The notes below the pieces were generated by a model, which saw nothing but the letters and a program-made list of their open reading frames with translations, ran no database searches and was not told the origin of the DNA. From the NCBI GenBank assembly GCA_023375785.1, contig SZWC01002429.1:81358-133600 (forward strand): a stretch of 52,243 nt of DNA, given 5' to 3'. Shown one piece after another: positions 18,841 to 30,129 of the stretch (position 1 is the stretch's first letter; every line of letters begins with the position of its first letter). The position numbers and the translations under genes are program-made. Source of the DNA: Penium margaritaceum (lineage: Eukaryota; Streptophyta; Zygnematophyceae; Desmidiales; Peniaceae).

Positions 18841-19399
18841 CATTCGGGTCCATTGGCATTGTATAGAGGTCAGTATCTCTTCATTTGCTTCTGCCAACAC
18901 CACCATGGCTTGCCCTTCATATTCCTCCTCTTTGTTGGCAGTTGTGTCCTCCATGGCCATCAACTCCCCATAGTGGCCTACAGTTTTGTCCTCCTCTTGG
19001 GACTGGGTACCACCACCGACAGCCCCTGACTACTACGGGCCACATTCCTCACACTACACATGGTCAAGTGCTAGTGTCTGCTTCCCTTACCCACGTCCCA
19101 ACAATCATCGAGCTGACACCCGCTGTGATGAGGAGCGCGCATGGGAGAGGCGCATCGCTGAGCTTCTTCAGCTCAGTGATAACGGAGGTGAGGGTGTGTT
19201 TGGCCTGTCTTGTTGCCTTGTCTGTGAGTCGGATAAAGCCCTTTAGGACGCATCGTTTGGGGGAATTCAGGGGTGCTTTGTTGATGACCATCCATTGATT
19301 AAGGATCGGCATTCTCATACCATACCTCATTGTCTTGGTGTTTTTCCATCCAATTGAGTCCCATATTCCGGTACCATCATTAGTGGCCTCATTCTACCT

Positions 19400-20840
19400 T
19401 CAGTATGCATCTCGAGTGGCTTTTGGGTTATTGACTTCTGTTCCACCCATCATGTGATGTCCTACCATTCATCCCTGATCTCCCTTGGTCCTGTCTACTC
19501 TGTACGGTCCGTCCGTACTTGATCTGCTTAGTTTCTCCTAGTCCAAGATGTTGGTGTCGTTTGCTTCAACATCTTTGACTGTGACCTGTTCTTAACCGAT
19601 GTTCATTATATTCTCGACTTTGTGGTCAACTTCTTGTCTATGACCACCCTTGATGTTCAGGACATGGAGTCTGTGTCCAACCGCGTCATTGATACCGCTT
19701 CCATCCATTCCTCTGGCAGGGTTGTGCTTTGTTGAATTCGTTGAGATGGGTGCTTTTGTGTCCCTCTTGGCGTTCCTTTACCTTCTACTACCTCTACTCT
19801 TGTCCTATGACATCGATTGTCCCCACTAACTATACTCTTGTTTCACCACCTGTGGAAAATTCACATTGTTGCCATTGCATGCATACAAAACACACGTCTT
19901 GTAACTAGTCTTGACACTGTCACATCTTCAAAGCCTACTCCAACAATTCTCTTGACTATGCACAGAGCAATACCCACTACTTTCCCTTCAGCATTGTTGA
20001 TTCTCTCATCTCCCTTCCTCTTGATCTTATTCACGACGATGTGACGAAATCGCTTCCTCATGACTTTCTTGGTGGCTTGAGCCTCTACGTACTATGCTTG
20101 ACCAACAATTTCTCTTGCCACCATTGGGTGGTCTCTCTTCACCAAAAGGGTGATTTTACTAATTTCCTTGAGTCTTGGCTTCCACATGCTAAACATGCCT
20201 GCTAGCATCAGCTCTTTATGTGAACTCCTTGGCCCCATATCTTTCTTCCTCAAATGTAAGGATTTGCGCCTGGAGCCCTCCGTCCAATACACACCAAAGC
20301 ATAATGGTGTCTCTTGACATTAGAACCTCATCCTTGCTGATGGGGTTCACTCTCTCCTCTCAATATCTGGTCAAGATTTGAGACCATGTCCTACATGACT
20401 TGGATGTGGAACCGTGTCCCCCATGCCCCACTTCCTCGTCACGTCACCCCTTTGAACACTGTGCTGGTCCTCATGCTGACTTACATCTCGCCCGTGCCTA
20501 GGGCTATGTTGCTGATGTGTGGCTTCCTAATGGCAATCATCAGGGTAAGCTTTCACCATGTCTTTGTCCTCATGATTTCGTGGGTGTTTCATCCTTTTGC
20601 AAAGCCTGACACTTATGGGATCCCACCCAGCGTCATTGAGCCCAGCAATATCCTCTTTGAGGATGTGTTCGAGCATGACTTGTCTCGTCTCTCCTCTCAT
20701 TCCTCTCTTGTCCCAATTTCTTATCTTGAGGGAGGGTCTTTGTTGTCTGTCTTTTTTGCTTCCTGCCTCTGTTACACCCTTGACATGGGTTCAGTCAGAC
20801 ATTCCTCCTCCGAGCCACTCTCGCACAAAATCTGACTCCT
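19400..20840 (+). pseudogene. Copia H protease-integrase, heavily decayed
   Basis: WVIDFCSTHHVMS (19422-19460) is the retropepsin active-site block (compare WIIDFGATHHITA in element A). FLTDVHYILDFVVNFLS follows, as in A. Integrase: SLPLDLIHDDV (about 20017-20042) matches PLDLVHSDVMGP; SYMTWMWNRVPHAPLPRHVTPLN (from 20384, first residues only quoted here) matches A's YMMWVWNQIPHGPFP; KAWHLWDP-type block near 20600. Frames change repeatedly. The same lineage as A and A1 but much older. Confidence 0.75.
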
Positions 20841-21391
20841 CTCACATGGCATCTTCCATTGCCTTGCCTTACTCTCAATCTTCGCTTGCAACCTCTTCTT
20901 CTATTGCACTGCTTGCAGCTTCTCCTTCCAATGTAGTATTGTTTGTGTCCGTTCCTTCTTCTCTCGCATTGCCTATGTCCACTCTTTCTCCATTGTCTCT
21001 GTCCGCTCCTTCTCCAATGCTACATTCTATAGTCTTTCCAACAGCCTCCTCGGCATTCCCCCTGTCCCCTTGTGTCTGGGATGGCAGCTTGTGTCACCTT
21101 CTTTCCCAGGGTCTCACGTCTTCTGCCTGCTCTCAGGAGTCCTTGTCTCATGGCGCCACTGCTCCAGATCTTGTCACAGTTTCCAATGAACCCGGTATTT
21201 GTGCCCTTGGCCTGTATGCTAACTCTTACTCATATGTATCAGCTGTTCATCCCAGCACTACTCTTGGGTACTCTCCCATTTAACACAAAAAATGCCATGC
21301 CTTGGGCATGTCTACGTCGGTGTATGTTCTTTGCTGCTTCACTTCTGCTCGCTTTTCCTCGTTACTTCCAAAGTCCATGAATGTCCATAAG
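20841..21391 (+). pseudogene. Copia H Ser/Pro-rich integrase-RT linker
   Basis: An open frame (20597-21283) is dominated by Ser, Leu, Ala and Pro and corresponds in position to the variable Pro/Ala-rich linker of A and A1. It is cut at 21391 by chromovirus G; the pol reading resumes with RT at 28134. Confidence 0.55.
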
Positions 21392-22597
21392 TGCAAGCAA
21401 GACAGTGCCAATGACACTGTTCACGGCTTGTGGCTTCCTTGAATGAGTAATTTAACTGTGGATTTAGAATCTACAGGAAAAACCGTGGGAGATCGGCCCA
21501 ACAACGGGGTCGATCCATCACAAATTGAGGAAGTTACGTCCTGCCAAAGGTTGGACCGACAGAGGGGAAAACGGGTGACAAGAATTCATCCCCAAGGACC
21601 AAGGCTCGGCCCTCGGAAGACCCAACAAGGCCGAAGCGCGCCTTGAGGCCCGGTTAGTCAATGAATCAAGGATCATTAAGGGCTAAGGGTACTTTGGAAC
21701 GTCACCCCGATGTGTAATTGCCAGAAAGGGCGCTTCGGGCGGCTGTCACTGCCGCTAGTGGTGCTCCCAGCGGCAGATTGCCATGGTTCACGGAAACGGC
21801 GATATCTCAGCCATTCCTCCATAGAATGATGCGATTCTTGGTGCATTGGAAAGCTGAAAAGATAAGCTACCGTACTAGCACTTGAAAGGTACCCTCATTA
21901 ATGATTTTAGGATTTTTTTAATTTGTGTGAAATTCTGGTCAGATTTAAGAATTTGTGTGCAATACAGTCATTGCCCATGTTGTCTTCTTTATCCTGTAGC
22001 CGGTGCAAGTCTGCAAGGTGGAGCGCATGTGGGCCGCGCAACTCATGTTTGGCGAGCTCCTCCGCTCTTTTCGTGATGCGAGGGAGGCTCGCCACTGCCT
22101 GAGTTCAAGGTTTCAAAGTTTGAGATTTGAAATTGAAGGTTGTATGCAGAACTTGAGCTCAGACCTGACTGACAACTCAACATGTTTTGTGTTTGTGTGG
22201 AATTGTCCCAATTACAAAAGAACTTGTGTAGAATGACCCCGGACAGAACATTATTTATCTTTATATTCTTTTCTTTCTCCTAACCCTTTAAATGCTAGTA
22301 CGGTATGTGATGCTAGGGCAATAACACTCATATCCGGCCTGTACGGCGCCGTGCATGACTCGGTGACCCCGGGTCGTCTAGGATGTGTCATCATGTACAT
22401 ATAATCTTATATATTGACACTTGAATAACAAATACAGTTTACTCCCACTGTGACACACATTTTTCCGTGCTCCCCCAAGACGACCCTACACTTCCGCAAA
22501 CCCGGGAAGGTGTGCGCCGGCCTCCCTTCGGTCGCCTTTGTCGCCGGTTGGTGCCTACACCATCCGGTTGAGGCTAGCACAACGCGCCCAGATGACA
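21392..22597 (+). repeat. 5' LTR of chromovirus G (1,206 bp)
   Basis: Aligned with 27362-28133 at both ends (AGACAGTGCCAA/GGACAGTGCCAA at the start; CTACACCATCCGGTTGAGGC near the end). The middle, about 21875-22310, has no counterpart in the 3' LTR and includes an AT-rich stretch. Confidence 0.85.
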
Positions 22598-22599
22598 CT

Positions 22600-22612
22600 T
22601 GGTATGAGAGCC
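22600..22612 (+). promoter_or_regulatory. Primer-binding site of chromovirus G
   Basis: TGGTATGAGAGCC two bases after the LTR end; one mismatch from TGGTATCAGAGCC, complementary to the initiator tRNA-Met 3' end. Confidence 0.75.
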
Positions 22613-22929
22613 ACCCTTGGCTCAGGGGCACAATCATCTATGTGGCAACCTCTCTTGTTCAGCATAGACCAGCACACATCTCGTCTCTTTGGCGGATCCG
22701 TGCCGAAGGCCAACCACGCACTCCGATGATAAGGTGGTAACCGGAGGACCCGTTAAGGAAGAAGTTTTGTCGGACGCAGAGATGACTTCATCCGGCACGT
22801 ACTCATTGGCCGCGGCGTTTGACGTGCAAGGCAAAGCAATAGCAGTTGCAGTGTTGCATAAGTTGCTCACCAACATGCAGGCCAAGATGCACCTATTATA
22901 GAAGCAAAGCGCGTACCTCAATCAAGAGC

Positions 22930-23720
22930 TTGCGAAGCGTCCCGTGATGACACCAGTGGCAGTTGTCACCGCTAACGCAACTGCGGTGGGCGTTCGACCC
23001 ATCAAGGAAGGATGGACCAGCTCCACACGCTTGGATACTCGGACTAGAGCTGTACTTCACCGCCATCAGCGTAAATACCTCAAGGTACGAGGCGCGCCGC
23101 GACTATGCCGTGACCCTGTGGAGAGAGCATCGTTGGATTGGTGGACCGATGTGATGCGGTCCAATCCACACGGCAGTGGAGCAGCAATGGTCGCCGACAT
23201 TGCGGTCGTGACCGGAATCTCAACCCCAAACTGCGGTAGTGGCGACCCTGCCCTCAAATGGCCAACCTCGTGGAAGGAGTTCACGGGGTCGTTCAACAAG
23301 CGCTTGACTATGGGTGATGTGAGGAACAATGCGCGTGCCAAGCTACATCGGCTTCGCCAAACTGGCGGCGTCGTCAACTACACCTGCAGGTTTTGTGAAA
23401 TCATTGCCAATTGTGGCTTCAACTCCCACAAATTGTGCTTCCACTATAGCAATGACCTCAAGGACGATGCCCGCGCTATGACTGTGATGCACGACCTCAA
23501 CGATGACCTGACGGGGATGATCGCAGTAGCGGAATTCTACGCCTTGTGCATGCAACAGGCTCATGCCAATAGCCACAACTCTGTCGGATGTTGTTATGGC
23601 AAGCGGGCCGAGAGCGACGACACTCCCATGGAGATCAAAGCGTTGCAATAGCACAAGTACTACAACTGTGGCAAGCCTAGCCACATTGTGTGTGATTGTC
23701 GGAGTCCAAAGAAGGGCGAC
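22930..23720 (+). pseudogene. Chromovirus G gag
   Basis: Begins in one frame (WILGLELYFTAISVNTSRYE, from about 23020: the gypsy gag entry W-L-x-x-E-x-Y/F), shifts near 23130 to the frame with LDWWTDVM, then a retrotransposon gag domain SWKEFTGSFNKRL, ARAKLHRLRQTGGVVNYTCRF and LCFHYSNDLKDD. After a TAG it reaches a zinc knuckle YYNCGKPSHIVCDC, whose first Cys is Tyr. Ends in a Lys/Gly-rich tail. It would form the particle and bind RNA. Confidence 0.85.
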
Positions 23721-23944
23721 GGCAAGGGTAAGTGGCAAGGGAAAGGGAAGCAAGGCACGAAGGAAGCAGAGAAAGCAACAAAGGAGTCAGGAAACGAGGA
23801 GAGCCGGGAGTAGATGGCGTTACTCCTGGCTCCTCTCAGCCCAAACCGCCACTTGACCGCCTGTCCGAACACCTTGCGGCAGTTAAGGGGGTTTACGAGG
23901 TCAAGGCATGGGATGCGGAGTATGAGGTGGAGCACCCCGCACTT

Positions 23945-24390
23945 CTCTTGTAGGCGCGAGTGAAAGGCGTCAAGGAGAAGGTTGGGAGCCTGCTGGATTG
24001 TGGTGCAAGCCACAGTTTTGTGAGCATGGAGTGTGCTCGGATGTGGGGCCTTGCACTCACGAGCAAGAAGCGGACCGCTAACCAAGTGGACGACATAATT
24101 GAAGTGGGGTACTTGGCCCGTCCCATCTCCATTTGCATTGGGAAGCTTCGCATTACGACCGTATGCAAGGTGTACCCGATGAAGGATTACGATGTGATCC
24201 TCGGCCGTGACTTTCTCCACAAGTACAACCTAGCCATCAATTGGGAGGCGCGTACTGTCTCAGTCAAGTTCGGAGACAAGGAGTGTCCCCTGCCTACGTG
24301 TCCGAGGAAGAGGCCACGGAGGAGGAAACTTGCAGGAAGGAAGCGTCGCTGCAGTCGACGCCTCGGAAGGAGGAATCGGCACCGTTGATG
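23945..24390 (+). pseudogene. Chromovirus G aspartic protease
   Basis: Frame 2 reads GSLLDCGASHSFVSMECA, the retropepsin active site (D-C-G-A, as in many plant chromoviruses), and MKDYDVILGRDFLHKYN, the second conserved block (ILGRDFL). It is followed by a charged tail (RKRPRRRKLAGRKRR) that is probably out of frame. A different frame from gag and RT, so frameshifts lie on both sides. Confidence 0.85.
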
Positions 24391-24571
24391 CTGAACTTTG
24401 TGCAGTTCAAGTGCGTGATTAAAAAAAAGGAGCAGATTTTTTTCTTGCGTTCGTGCAAGACGTTGAGGAAGATTTCAATGAACCACAGGACGTGGCGCCT
24501 GCTATGGCACAGAGGGCAACTCGTGAGCATCCGGGGGGTCAAGGCAAGTTTGTCGCGGTGCCCTAGGGGCT

Positions 24572-26060
24572 TTGGAAGGTGTGTATGGAGTTCGAGGACA
24601 TGTTCCTCCCGGCGGGTATGCCACCGAAGCGGGACGTGGACCATCACATCGACCTCAAACCTGGAGCGTGTCCGCCTGTTCGTGCAACGTACTGTATGAG
24701 CAACGAGCAGCTGCAGGATCTCAAGAAGCAGCTGACCGAGATGACGGAGCAGGGCTTAATCCCCCCATCCTCGTCTCCTTACGCTGCACCTGTCTTGTTT
24801 GTGTGGAAAATATGGGGGAGATGCGCATGTGCGTGGACTATCGGGCATTGAGTGAGTTGACCATCAAGAACTGGTACCCACTTCCAAGAGCCGAGGAGCT
24901 CTTCGATCAGCTCTGAGCGGCTCGCTTCTTTACAAAGATCGACATCCGATCCGTCTACAGCCTTCCGTACCCGCTATGGTCACTACGAGTTCCTCGTGAT
25001 GCCTTTCGGGTTGACCAGTTTACCGGCCACCTTGATGGTGGCGATGAACAACATCTTCAGGCCATACTTTGATGACTTTGCAGTGGTGTACCTCGACGAC
25101 ATCTTGGTGTATAGCAGGACGGCGGAGGAGCATGAGGAGCATTTGAAGAAGGTCATCAAGATTTTGAGGAAGGAGAAGTTTTTCACAAAGCTTTGTAAGT
25201 GTGAGTTCGTGGTGGGGAAAGTTTAATTCCTTGGACACATGATTGGTTATGGACACATTGCTATGGATCCGCACAAGGTGCCGGCCGTGCAAGAGCGGCT
25301 GAAGTTGTATAGTGTGCACGATGTACAAGTGTTCCTTGGTTTTTGCAACTATTACCGCCAGTTCATCCTTGGCTATGCGGGAGCGTCAGCGCCACTCTCT
25401 AAAGTCACTTACAAGGATCACAAGTGGAGTTGGGGAGTTAGCAGACAAGAAGCCTTTGAGAATCTGTGAAGGGCTCTGATCTCCGCGTTGGCCTTGCACT
25501 TGGCCGACAATGGCCGTGCATTTGAAATGGCGATAGATGCATTGGACATGGCTATTGGTGGGATCCTTTTGCTGGACTTTGACAACGGGTCGCAGTCGGT
25601 CGCCTTCTACTCGTGCAAGTTGCGTGGGGTGGAGCTGAACTATGCCACCCATGACAAGGAGATGCTCGCCGTGGTTGCAGCCTTCAAGAACTGGCAGTTC
25701 TACCTCGAGGCGCTGAAATGCACCGTCTATACCGACCACCATGCGTTGAAGTACTTCAAGACGCAGCCGAACCTGATTCGGCGGCAAGCACATTGGGTGG
25801 AATACCTCGAGTTGCACTTCGACTACGAGATCGTGTACCGGCCGGGTCTCATCAATCCAACCAACGCACTCTCACGACGACCGGACCTCATGATGCGGGT
25901 CACGTCTCTCATCATCCACGAGGATGCCTTCCTTGTGAAGCTCTTCACGGAGGGTTATGAGGCACATGGGGAACATGATGCTCGGAGATTTTTCTTTGAG
26001 GTGCCGTACTGGCGACGGCGCGGCACGCATCAGGTGGTGGCTCCCGCGGTGCCCGCGCTT
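24572..26060 (+). pseudogene. Chromovirus G reverse transcriptase and RNase H
   Basis: RT entry [17 protein letters not shown], then [21 protein letters not shown] in a second frame, a TGA after LFDQL, and back to the first frame with [16 protein letters not shown] and the catalytic YLDDILVYS (25089-25115). TAA interrupts KV-stop-FLGHMI. The thumb QVFLGFCNYYRQFI precedes RNase H: FEMAIDALDMAIGGILL, VAFYSCKLRGVELNY, HDKEMLAVVAA and YTDHHALKYF. Catalytic Asp and Glu residues are present. Most stops are TGA at positions where Arg is expected. Confidence 0.92.
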
Positions 26061-27350
26061 TGGCAGCTGATTTTGGAGGAGTGCCATGACAGTGGACGGA
26101 ACGGCCACTTCTCCACCGACAAGATATTGAAGACGGTGGCTCGCTTCTTTTGGTGGTCCACCATGTGTGAGGTGGCTGACTTCTGCCGGAGTTGTGACAT
26201 GTTCCAACGCCATAAGGCACGGAGGATGAAGACCCCGGGTCTTCTCCGACCCTTTCCCATACCCGAGCATCTGTGGAAAGACATCTCCATGGACTTCATC
26301 ACTGGCTTGCCCGGGACAGCGGCAGGTCACAATACGGTGTTGCTGGTGGTGGATTGCTTCAGCAAAATGTCGCACTCCATCGCGACGTGTGACATGGTGA
26401 GCGCGGATGGTACGGCTTGACTGTTCCTCGAGAACAGGGTGTGTCTCTATGGCGTGCCGTGGTCCATTGTGAGCGACTGTAACCAGCACTTCACTAGCAA
26501 GTTTTGGCAAGAACTCGTGGAGCAGTACGGTAGCAAGGTGCAACTGTCGGCCAGTTTTCACCCCCAATCAGACAGGCAGATAGAGCGGACGAACCAGACA
26601 CGGGAGCACCTCCTCTGTATAGTGGGTATTCCGGAAAAGACAGCGTGGGACCAGCGGTTACCGGTCGCTGAACTGGCGTACAACTCCGCCATGTCCGCCT
26701 CCACTGGCAAGGCACCATTTGAGGTGGTCAATGCGACGGTGCCCATCACACCCCTCAGTTTGCACGTCGCAAGCAACCTGCCCGTGGTGGAGCCTACCGC
26801 ATGTGACTTCAAGCAGATTTGGGCAGTGACGCGGCATACATTGGAAAAGGCGCAAGAGCAGCAGAAATTGCAAGTGGACCGCTGATGCGCAGACGCAACG
26901 CTCAATGTCGATGACCATGTGCTTCTCAAAAGCACGCATATCAAGATTCGTGGGGTCCAATCGGACAAGTTGAAACCCCGGTGGCTTGGTCCGTTCGAGG
27001 TGCTCGAAATGCGGACACCCGTGGTTACGCGGTTGGCTCTTCTACCTTCCATGCCAGTCCACAATGTGTTCTACATCTCCAAGCTCAAGCTCTACCATGA
27101 TCCGGCTGAGAATTTCCCTGGCCGCAGTTCTGAGCCTCCACCTCCGGTGGTCATCGAGGGCGAGCAAGAGTTTGAGATGGAGGCCATCCTTGACCGCCGT
27201 GATCGTGGTCACGGATGGGAGTATCTGGTCAAGTGGGAGGGCTACGATACAGCCCACAACTCATGGGAGCCTGCCTGCAGCTTCAACATTGGCGTGATGA
27301 ATGCCATCCCCCGGGTGTACCAAGAGCGAACCGGGACGACTCGCTCCTAA
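26061..27350 (+). pseudogene. Chromovirus G integrase and chromodomain
   Basis: Zinc-binding HDSGRNGH ... FCRSCDMFQ; core with SMDFITGLPG (Asp), SIVSDCNQHF (Asp) and PQSDRQIERTNQ (Glu); post-integrase LKPRWLGPFEVLE; MPVHNVFYISKLKLYH; then a chromodomain (about 27165-27290) with AILDRRDRGHGWEYLVKWEG and NSWEP. Two TGA codons (after DGTA near 26418, after LQVDR near 26883) break an otherwise continuous frame, which ends at TAA 27348-27350. The chromodomain is of the plant chromovirus type that binds modified histones or heterochromatin. Confidence 0.92.
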
Positions 27351-27361
27351 AGGGGGGATAG
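27349..27361 (+). promoter_or_regulatory. Polypurine tract of chromovirus G
   Basis: AAAGGGGGGATAG immediately before the 3' LTR start TGTAAGCC and overlapping the pol stop codon. Confidence 0.8.
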
Positions 27362-28133
27362 TGTAAGCCGGACAGTGCCAACGGCACTGATCACAGCTTG
27401 AGGCTTTCTTGAATGTACAATTTGATTATGGATTTGGGATCTACAGGAAGAATAGTGTGAGATCGACCCAAGAATAGGGACGATCCACCAAGAATTGAGG
27501 AGGTTATGCCCGGCCAAAGGTTGGACCGGCCGAGGGGAAAACAGGTGAAAGGAATTCATCCCTACGGACCAAGGCTCGACCCTCGAAAGACCCAACAAGG
27601 CCGAAGCGCACCTTGGGACCCTGTTATTCAAAGAATCAAGGATCATCGAGGGCAAATGGCACTTCGGAATGACGTCTCGATGTGTTGTTACCAGAAAGGA
27701 CGCTTCGGGCGGCCGTCACTGCCGCTAGTGGTGCTGCCAGCGAAAGATTACCGTGGTTCACGGAAACGACTATATCTCGGCCATGCGTTCACAGAATAAT
27801 GCAATTTTTGGTACGTTGGAAAGCTGAGAAGATGAGCTACATGATTTTGAGGCAATAATGCTCATCACAGGCCCGTACAGAGCCACACACATCTCAGCGA
27901 CCTCGGGTCGCCTAGGATGTGTCATCATGTCTATATAGTCTTGTATGTTGACACTTGAATAACAAGTACAGCTTACTCCCAGTATGCCACACGTATTCCC
28001 GTGCTCCCCCAAGATGATCCTACACTTTTGCAAACCTGGAAAGGTTTCCACCGGCCTCCCTTTGGTCACTGTTGCCACCGGTTGATGCCTACACCATCTG
28101 GTTGAGGCTAGCTCACCGCGTCCGGTTTATACA
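27362..28133 (+). repeat. 3' LTR of chromovirus G (772 bp, internally deleted)
   Basis: Starts TGTAAGCC and ends near TTATACA. Compared with the 5' LTR it jumps from GATGAGCTAC to ATGATTTTGAGGCAATAATG at about 27840, losing about 430 bp. Confidence 0.85.
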
Positions 28134-28925
28134 CACTTTGGAGAAAGGTCATGCAGGATGAACTCGATGCCTTGACCAAGCACGGTGTATTTGGGCTTTT
28201 GAATCTTCTCCCAGCAAAGAGGCCGTCTTCACCAAGTGGGGTTTTCTTGGGAAGTTGAATCCAGACAACACAACTAAGTGATACAAACCTCGCCTCACGG
28301 TCCACGGATTCTCATAATGTCATGAGACCCTTTCTCCAATGGGATATAACACCATTGCTCGAGCTTTGCTCAGCCTCAGACTTTTCCCAACATGAAAATT
28401 AAACTAAACAAAAGGATGTGAATAATGTCTTCCTTCATGGGAGTCGTGATGAAGAGATCGACGTGATTCAGCCCCTAGATTCACTAATGGTACCAACAAG
28501 GTGTGGCGCCCATGCAAGGCTCCATGTAACCTGAAGCAATTACAAAGTTTTTAGAACCATGAGATCACATCTATCCATATGAATGGAGGCTTTTGCATAA
28601 GCAAAACTGACCCTGTCGTGTTTTCCGTGTGCCATCAGCTCCACTTACTGCCATCCTCATGTATGTTGATGATCTACTCATTGCATATCATGGTCCAGCT
28701 GTTATTGAGTTGGTCAAAACTCTTCTACCATCAGCATAAAAGATAAAGGATCTTGGGCCAACTTGATTCTTTTGGGTATGGAGCTTGAGGGTGACTGTTC
28801 AGAATGGATTTTGGATGTCAACTAGGTTAAGTAAGTCCGTAACCTATGGGAAAATCTTTGCATCCTTGATTTTGGTAGTCCCCTTTGCCTCTACGTTTGA
28901 TGACTATAGCAAGACAGACATTGCT
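28134..28925 (+). pseudogene. Copia H reverse transcriptase
   Basis: Resumes just after chromovirus G with LWRKVMQDELDALTKH, the standard start of the copia RT domain. Much shifted frames then give YKPRLTVHGFS, NKVWRPCKAP and LMYVDDLLIAYHG (about 28660-28695), the catalytic YVDD. Stops and frameshifts throughout. The TRIM at 28926 separates it from RNase H. Confidence 0.8.
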
Positions 28926-29330
28926 TGTAGCGTGGTAGTGCCATGCCAACCGGTCGAAGGAACCACGTGGCTCGAGCGGGGTCACCTGGGATTGTGGGCG
29001 GTTGGATGGGATGGCTTGAGGGTCGGAGACCCTCAAGCACAACGGTTTTGGCCTAGTCGGCCAAGGATTGCGTCAAATCCGCTACATTGGCATCAGAGCT
29101 CCAGGACTCGAATCCCACGTTGGGATGACCGGAGATACCGAGGCGGCTCTCACTCCTAGCAAGGGGGAGTGTAGCGTGGCAGTGCCACGCCGACCGGTCG
29201 AAGGAGCCACGTGGCTCAAGCGGGGTCACCTGGGACTTAGGGCGGTTGGACTGGATGGCTTGAGGGTTGGAGACCCTCAAGCACCGTGGTTTTGGCCTAG
29301 TTGGCCAATGATTCCGTCCAATCCGCTACA
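28926..29330 (+). mobile_element. TRIM: 405-bp miniature LTR retrotransposon
   Basis: Two 161-bp LTRs (28926-29086 and 29170-29330) both begin TGTAGCG and end CGCTACA, giving 7-bp terminal inverted repeats. The 83-bp interior has a PBS (TGGCATCAGAGC, 29088-29099, one mismatch to TGGTATCAGAGC) and a polypurine tract AAGGGGGAG directly before the second LTR. The 5-bp duplication TTGCT flanks it (28921-28925 and 29331-29335). The LTRs differ at about 18 of 161 sites. No coding capacity: such elements depend on proteins of autonomous relatives. Confidence 0.95.
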
Positions 29331-29335
29331 TTGCT

Positions 29336-29940
29336 GGAGTCATTGCATATCTCCTGACACGGGGACGCGGTGGATGTAATGGACTATTTGCGTATCATTA
29401 GCTCATCGATGTATCTTGCCACCACAAATCAAGCAGACAAAGCCTTTGTTTTCTTCTTGTCTCAATTCTTTGAGTACCCCGGAGGGCAACACCTTGAGGT
29501 TGTATTGCACTTGGTTCGATACACATTGTCTATCTCACGCACAAGGTTGTACTTCACAGCACAACCCTTAATCGTTGTCGATGGCTTTCCTAATGGTAAC
29601 TGGGTTCGTGATTCAGACGCAAGCAGCAGTATAGGGTTTATTTTGTTGATTGGAGGCATGGTTATCTCTTGTAAGAGTCACAAACAAGGGTGTGTTGCAA
29701 CAAGCTCAATGGAAGCCAAGTATGTTGTGCTTGGTCATGGTATGTGTGAGGCTATTTGGCTACGCCGCTTGCAATAACTGCTCCGTGTTCCCAATCGTCA
29801 CATCACCCTGCGATGCGACAACCAGAGCATCGAAGCCAATTCTAATAACAATGGCATTCACAAGGCACATCATGCCTAGCATCACGTTGTTTGTGAATCC
29901 ATTGCCGCTGACATTGTTTTGCTTGTGTGGATAGACACAC
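29336..29940 (+). pseudogene. Copia H RNase H
   Basis: An open frame (29370-29777) reads MDYLRIISSSMYLATTNQ, HLVRYTLSISRTRL, VRDSDASSSIGFILLIGGMV, KQGCVATSSMEAKYVVL and AIWLRRLQ, the ordered copia RNase H motifs, followed after a TAA by LRCDNQSIEANSNN and a frame-shifted KAHHA. The first catalytic block differs from the usual YTDSDWA. The remainder of the tether to the LTR is unreadable. Confidence 0.8.
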
Positions 29941-30129
29941 AGTCACAACGAGCTGGTTTTTTTCAAGGTGCTAACCAAAACAATAGAATCGATTGTATTG
30001 TTTGTGCTTGTAGCCTTACGTATACACACGACGTCGGATAACCTATGCTCATCATTCCTCTATTGTGCCTAACGTTGCCTTTTTCTTTGCATGTGGGCTC
30101 AATGATTGTGGGTCATGGAGGAGTGGGAA
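29941..30129 (+). other. Copia H pol end, no clear frame
   Basis: Non-coding or too decayed to read. It ends in a purine-rich stretch (GGAGGAGTGGGAA) that could be the polypurine tract of H. Confidence 0.4.

Larger units (their letters stand above)
21392..28133 (+). mobile_element. Ty3/gypsy chromovirus G with both LTRs
   Basis: About 6.7 kb. 5' LTR 21392-22597, PBS 22600-22612, gag, protease, RT, RNase H, integrase, chromodomain, polypurine tract, 3' LTR 27362-28133. The gag-PR-RT-RH-IN-CHR order defines a chromovirus. Inserted in copia H between the integrase-RT linker and RT. The LTRs align throughout except for about 430 bp absent from the 3' copy. I could not identify a convincing target-site duplication. 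Five or more stops and at least three frameshifts make it inactive. Confidence 0.92.

Noticed and set aside
28926..29330. Tandem duplication rather than a TRIM
   Set aside because: TG...CA ends, PBS, polypurine tract and a flanking 5-bp duplication are all present at the correct positions.
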